DNA from: Stenotrophomonas acidaminiphila
GTDB lineage: Bacteria; Pseudomonadota; Gammaproteobacteria; Xanthomonadales; Xanthomonadaceae
Length of the DNA: 60,970 nt
NCBI RefSeq assembly: GCF_001431595.1
Contig: NZ_LDJO01000075.1
Location: 1 to 60,970, forward strand
Direction of reading: 5' to 3'
The notes below the pieces were generated by a model. The model was not told the DNA's origin. It did no database searches and was given only the letters and a program-made list of their open reading frames with translations. The translations under genes were made by a program, and so were the position numbers. Shown here one piece after another: positions 58,726-60,970 of this stretch (its first letter is position 1; the number at the start of each line of letters is the position of its first letter).

Positions 58726-59076
58726 ATGCGCGCGCGACTGCTCAACGCCTACCGCAGCCAGTACCCGGTGCCGTTGCGTTTCCATGCCGGGGAGATCGTC
58801 GAACTCGGCGTGCGCGACGAGGAATGGCCGGACTTCGCCTGGGTGCGCACCGCCGACAACCGCGCCGGCTGGGCGCCGGTGGCATGGCTGCGCGTGCTCG
58901 GCGACGGCCGCGCCGAGGCGCTGCGCGATTACACCGCGCAGGAACTGGACGTGGACAGCGGCGAACTGGTGCGACTGCATCACGAACATGGTGGCTGGTG
59001 GTGGGCCGAACGCGCCAACGGCGCGCTTGGCTGGCTGCCGGCACGCGACCTGGAACTACTGGAAGAAACCCCCTGA
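58726..59076 (+). CDS. Protein with two tandem SH3-like domains, inside the dehydrogenase operon
   Basis: A 116-residue soluble protein made of two SH3-like repeats. The first, residues 1-58, has LRFHAGEIVELGVRDEEWPDFAWVRT in part and ends GWAPVAWLRVL. The second, residues 62-112, has ALRDYTAQELDVDSGELV, then GWWWAERANGALGWLPARDLEL, including the ALYDY-like and WW motifs of eukaryotic SH3 domains. It starts one base after the E1 beta stop and ends one base before the E2 ATG. It is thus co-translated with the complex and may be a binding partner; no such role is established. Confidence 0.85.
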   Translation: MRARLLNAYRSQYPVPLRFHAGEIVELGVRDEEWPDFAWVRTADNRAGWAPVAWLRVLGDGRAEALRDYTAQELDVDSGELVRLHHEHGGWWWAERANGALGWLPARDLELLEETP

Positions 59077-59077
59077 G

Positions 59078-60430
59078 ATGAGCCAGACCAAGAATTTCAA
59101 CCTGCCCGACCTGGGCGAAGGCCTGCCGGACGCGACCATCGTGGAGTGGTTCGTCAAGGAAGGCGACGTGATCAAGCTGGACGAGCCGCTGGTGTCGATG
59201 GAGACCGCCAAGGCCGTGGTGGAAGTGCCTTCGCCGGTCTCCGGCAAGGTGCTGAAGCTGGCCGGCGGTGCCGGCGACATCGTGGTGACCGGGCACATGC
59301 TGGCCCAGTTCGAGATCGATCCGAACCTGCCGCAGCGCGCCGAAGGCCAGGACACCGGCCATCACCATGGCGCACCTGCCGCTCCCGCTCCCGAACCGGC
59401 TCCTACTCCGGCTCCGGCTGCAGGCGCGGCCGAGCGTGCCGACGAAGGCACCGTGGTCGGGGCCATGGTCAGCTCCAATGCCGTGCACACCGAACAGGCC
59501 GTGGCCGTGGGCGGGGTCAAGGCGGTGCCGGCGGTGCGCGCGATGGCGCGCAAGCTCGGCGTGGACCTGGCACGGGTGCGCGCCACCGGTGCCGACGGCG
59601 CGGTGACGATGAGCGATGTGAAGCAGGCCGCCGAAGCCGGCACCGCCAAGGTCGGCAGCGCGCCTGCAGCCGCACCGCAGGCGGTCCAGGCCGCCGCCGC
59701 GGCAGCGCCGGCCGTGCGCGCCGAAGCCGCGCGCACGCCGCTGTCGGCCGCCGGCAAGCCGATGCGCACCGCACCCCCGGGCGTGGTCGCCAAGGGCCAG
59801 CCCGAGCCGCTCAAGGGCGTGCGCCGCAACATGGCGCGGGTTATGGCCGACGCGCACAGCAAGGTCGTGCCGACCACGCTGACCGACGACGCCGACATCC
59901 ATGCCTGGGCACCGGGCAACGACATGACCTCGCGGCTGGTGCGCGGCATCGTCGCCGCCTGCCAGGCGGTGCCGGCGATGAACGCCTGGTTCGACGGCGA
60001 CACCCTCACCCGCACCCTGCATGCGCAGGTGGACATCGGCATCGCCGTGGACACCGACGACGGCCTGTTCGTGCCGGCACTGCGCAACGCCGACATGCTC
60101 GACGCACGCGGCGTGCGCGAAGGCATCAACCGCCTGCGCCAGCAGGTGGAAGAGCGCAGCATCGCGCCGTCGGAATTGAGCGGCTACACCATCAGCCTGT
60201 CCAACTTCGGCATGTTCGCCGGCCGCTATGCCACCCCGGTGGTGGTGCCGCCGTGCGTGGCCATCGTCGCCGCAGGTCGCGCCCGCTTCCAGGTGACCCC
60301 GGTGATGGGCGGCGTGGAAACGCACAAGGTGATCCCGCTGTCGGTCACGTTCGACCACCGCGCCTGCACCGGCGGTGAGGCCGCGCGTTTCCTGCGCGTG
60401 TTGATCGACGACCTGGCCCGGCCGCACTGA
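59078..60430 (+). CDS. 2-Oxoacid dehydrogenase E2 component (dihydrolipoamide acyltransferase)
   Basis: A 450-residue core enzyme with one lipoyl domain (residues 1-80, lipoyl-Lys K45 in METAKAVVEVPSP) and an Ala/Pro-rich linker. A peripheral-subunit-binding domain follows at about 148-185 (VPAVRAMARKLGVDLARVRA), then a second linker and the catalytic domain. The active-site stretch reads FDHRACTGG: His427 is present but the Asp of the usual DHRxxDG is replaced by Thr431. E3 is not encoded next to it. A terminator follows 32 bases after the stop. Confidence 0.94.
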   Translation: MSQTKNFNLPDLGEGLPDATIVEWFVKEGDVIKLDEPLVSMETAKAVVEVPSPVSGKVLKLAGGAGDIVVTGHMLAQFEIDPNLPQRAEGQDTGHHHGAPAAPAPEPAPTPAPAAGAAERADEGTVVGAMVSSNAVHTEQAVAVGGVKAVPAVRAMARKLGVDLARVRATGADGAVTMSDVKQAAEAGTAKVGSAPAAAPQAVQAAAAAAPAVRAEAARTPLSAAGKPMRTAPPGVVAKGQPEPLKGVRRNMARVMADAHSKVVPTTLTDDADIHAWAPGNDMTSRLVRGIVAACQAVPAMNAWFDGDTLTRTLHAQVDIGIAVDTDDGLFVPALRNADMLDARGVREGINRLRQQVEERSIAPSELSGYTISLSNFGMFAGRYATPVVVPPCVAIVAAGRARFQVTPVMGGVETHKVIPLSVTFDHRACTGGEAARFLRVLIDDLARPH

Positions 60431-60462
60431 CCGGCCGCCGCAACGGTTCTGCAGCCGGACCT

Positions 60463-60489
60463 GAGCCCGCAGCGATGCGGGCTCTTTTT
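60463..60489 (+). terminator. Intrinsic terminator after the E2 gene
   Basis: An eight-pair stem GAGCCCGC / GCGGGCTC with an AGCGAT loop is followed by TTTTTAT. It closes the E1-E1-SH3-E2 operon. Confidence 0.92.
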
Positions 60490-60630
60490 ATCGCCCGCCC
60501 CGATGACTGCAGCGCCTCGCGCCGGCGGCGGGCGACCCCGGCGACCGCTTCGGGCAGTTCCCCCGTGCGCGGTCACCACGACGCCCGCGGCTACGCTACG
60601 ATGCCCGCATCGCACAGGACAGGCGTGACC

Positions 60631-60970
60631 ATGACCCATTGGATCTGTAGCCACTGCAGGGAAAGCAACGAGGACACCTTCGACCAGTGCTGGAAATGCG
60701 GCACCCGCGTCGATGGCAGTACGGACCCGGGTTTCCGCCCCGACAACGCCGATCCGGCGGCCTGGCCGCCGCGTCTGATCGATTGCCTGCGCTGCCCGGG
60801 CACGCCGATGGTGTTCGCTGGCCGCAAGCGCTTCCACGAGGGTTCCCAGGCGCTGCCGTTCCTGCTCGGCAACCTCGGCGAACTGCTGGTGAACCGCGAA
60901 GCATTCGACCTGCATGCCTGCCCATCCTGCGGCAAGGTCGAGCTGTTCCTCGGCAGCGCCTGGGAACCCT
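60631..60970 (+). CDS. Zinc-finger protein, N-terminal part, 3' end outside window
   Basis: The frame starts at ATG 60631 and is open to the window end, giving 113 residues. The first 25 residues fit a RanBP2-type zinc finger (W-x-C-x2-C-x3-N-x6-C-x2-C: HWICSHCRESNEDTFDQCWKCG). A second zinc ribbon is formed by CLRC (about 52) and CPSC (about 98), separated by a segment (RFHEGSQALPFLLGNLGELL) with no catalytic signature. Function unknown; protein or RNA binding is possible. Confidence 0.75.
   Translation, partial: MTHWICSHCRESNEDTFDQCWKCGTRVDGSTDPGFRPDNADPAAWPPRLIDCLRCPGTPMVFAGRKRFHEGSQALPFLLGNLGELLVNREAFDLHACPSCGKVELFLGSAWEP

Overview
This window (about 61 kb, roughly 70% G+C, no mobile elements seen) looks like a conserved chromosomal segment of a Xanthomonadaceae gammaproteobacterium, of the Stenotrophomonas / Pseudoxanthomonas / Xanthomonas type. 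The markers are the c-di-GMP-responsive CRP homologue Clp divergent from speD, the rplM-rpsI pair beside coq7, a trpE-trpG-trpD-trpC operon with interposed genes, a fused MrpAB antiporter subunit and many overlapping operons. The genus cannot be fixed from the sequence alone.

Layout. 1-3.1 kb: 3' end of purH, two small lipoproteins and purD, closed by a bidirectional terminator. 3.2-11.6 kb: an aldo-keto reductase/LysR divergent pair, a YccS-type FUSC protein, an MFS exporter/LysR divergent pair with a palindromic operator candidate, and an LplT-like transporter fused to an acyltransferase. 11.7-12.8 kb: three small membrane proteins (TM2-like, CD225/dispanin, DUF2752). 12.9-16.4 kb (minus): DUF6776, bactofilin, erpA, nudC, ampE. 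16.6-21.4 kb: a DUF4126 protein, then a REC-GGDEF-EAL protein with both output domains degenerate and a hybrid histidine kinase with REC and Hpt domains. 21.5-27.7 kb: bfr, bfd, rppH, tRNA-Met and two tRNA-Gln, rpsI-rplM, coq7, a guanidinium exporter under a probable guanidine-II riboswitch, speD and clp.

27.9-36.9 kb: a TauE/SafE protein and then a tryptophan operon on the minus strand (trpE, a periplasmic ClpP-like protein, trpG, DUF1543, trpD, trpC, HAD phosphatase). It is preceded by a short reading frame encoding Trp-Trp-Arg-Trp-Trp that looks like a trp leader peptide. An OmpR/EnvZ-type two-component system lies upstream, itself preceded by two tiny exported proteins, one Asr-like. 37.7-41.1 kb: an orphan intrinsic terminator (possible sRNA), a GNAT protein, rpe, a J-domain protein, purC and a Mpo1-like protein. 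42.2-48.1 kb: a complete mrpA(B)CDEFG cation/proton antiporter operon.

48.2-60.4 kb: aromatic amino acid catabolism (hmgA and hppD with a divergent MarR regulator and a perfect palindrome; tryptophan 2,3-dioxygenase), a thioredoxin-like lipoprotein, a POT peptide transporter, and a 2-oxoacid dehydrogenase operon (E1 alpha, E1 beta, a two-SH3-domain protein, E2) ending in a terminator. The window closes inside a gene whose product starts with a RanBP2-type zinc finger.

Most of the segment is housekeeping. The points most worth a second look are the trp leader and the foreign genes in the trp operon, the SH3 protein embedded in the dehydrogenase operon, the catalytically dead c-di-GMP-type receiver protein with its phosphorelay kinase, the riboswitch, and the orphan terminator. 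No CRISPR array, prophage, IS element or defence island was found.
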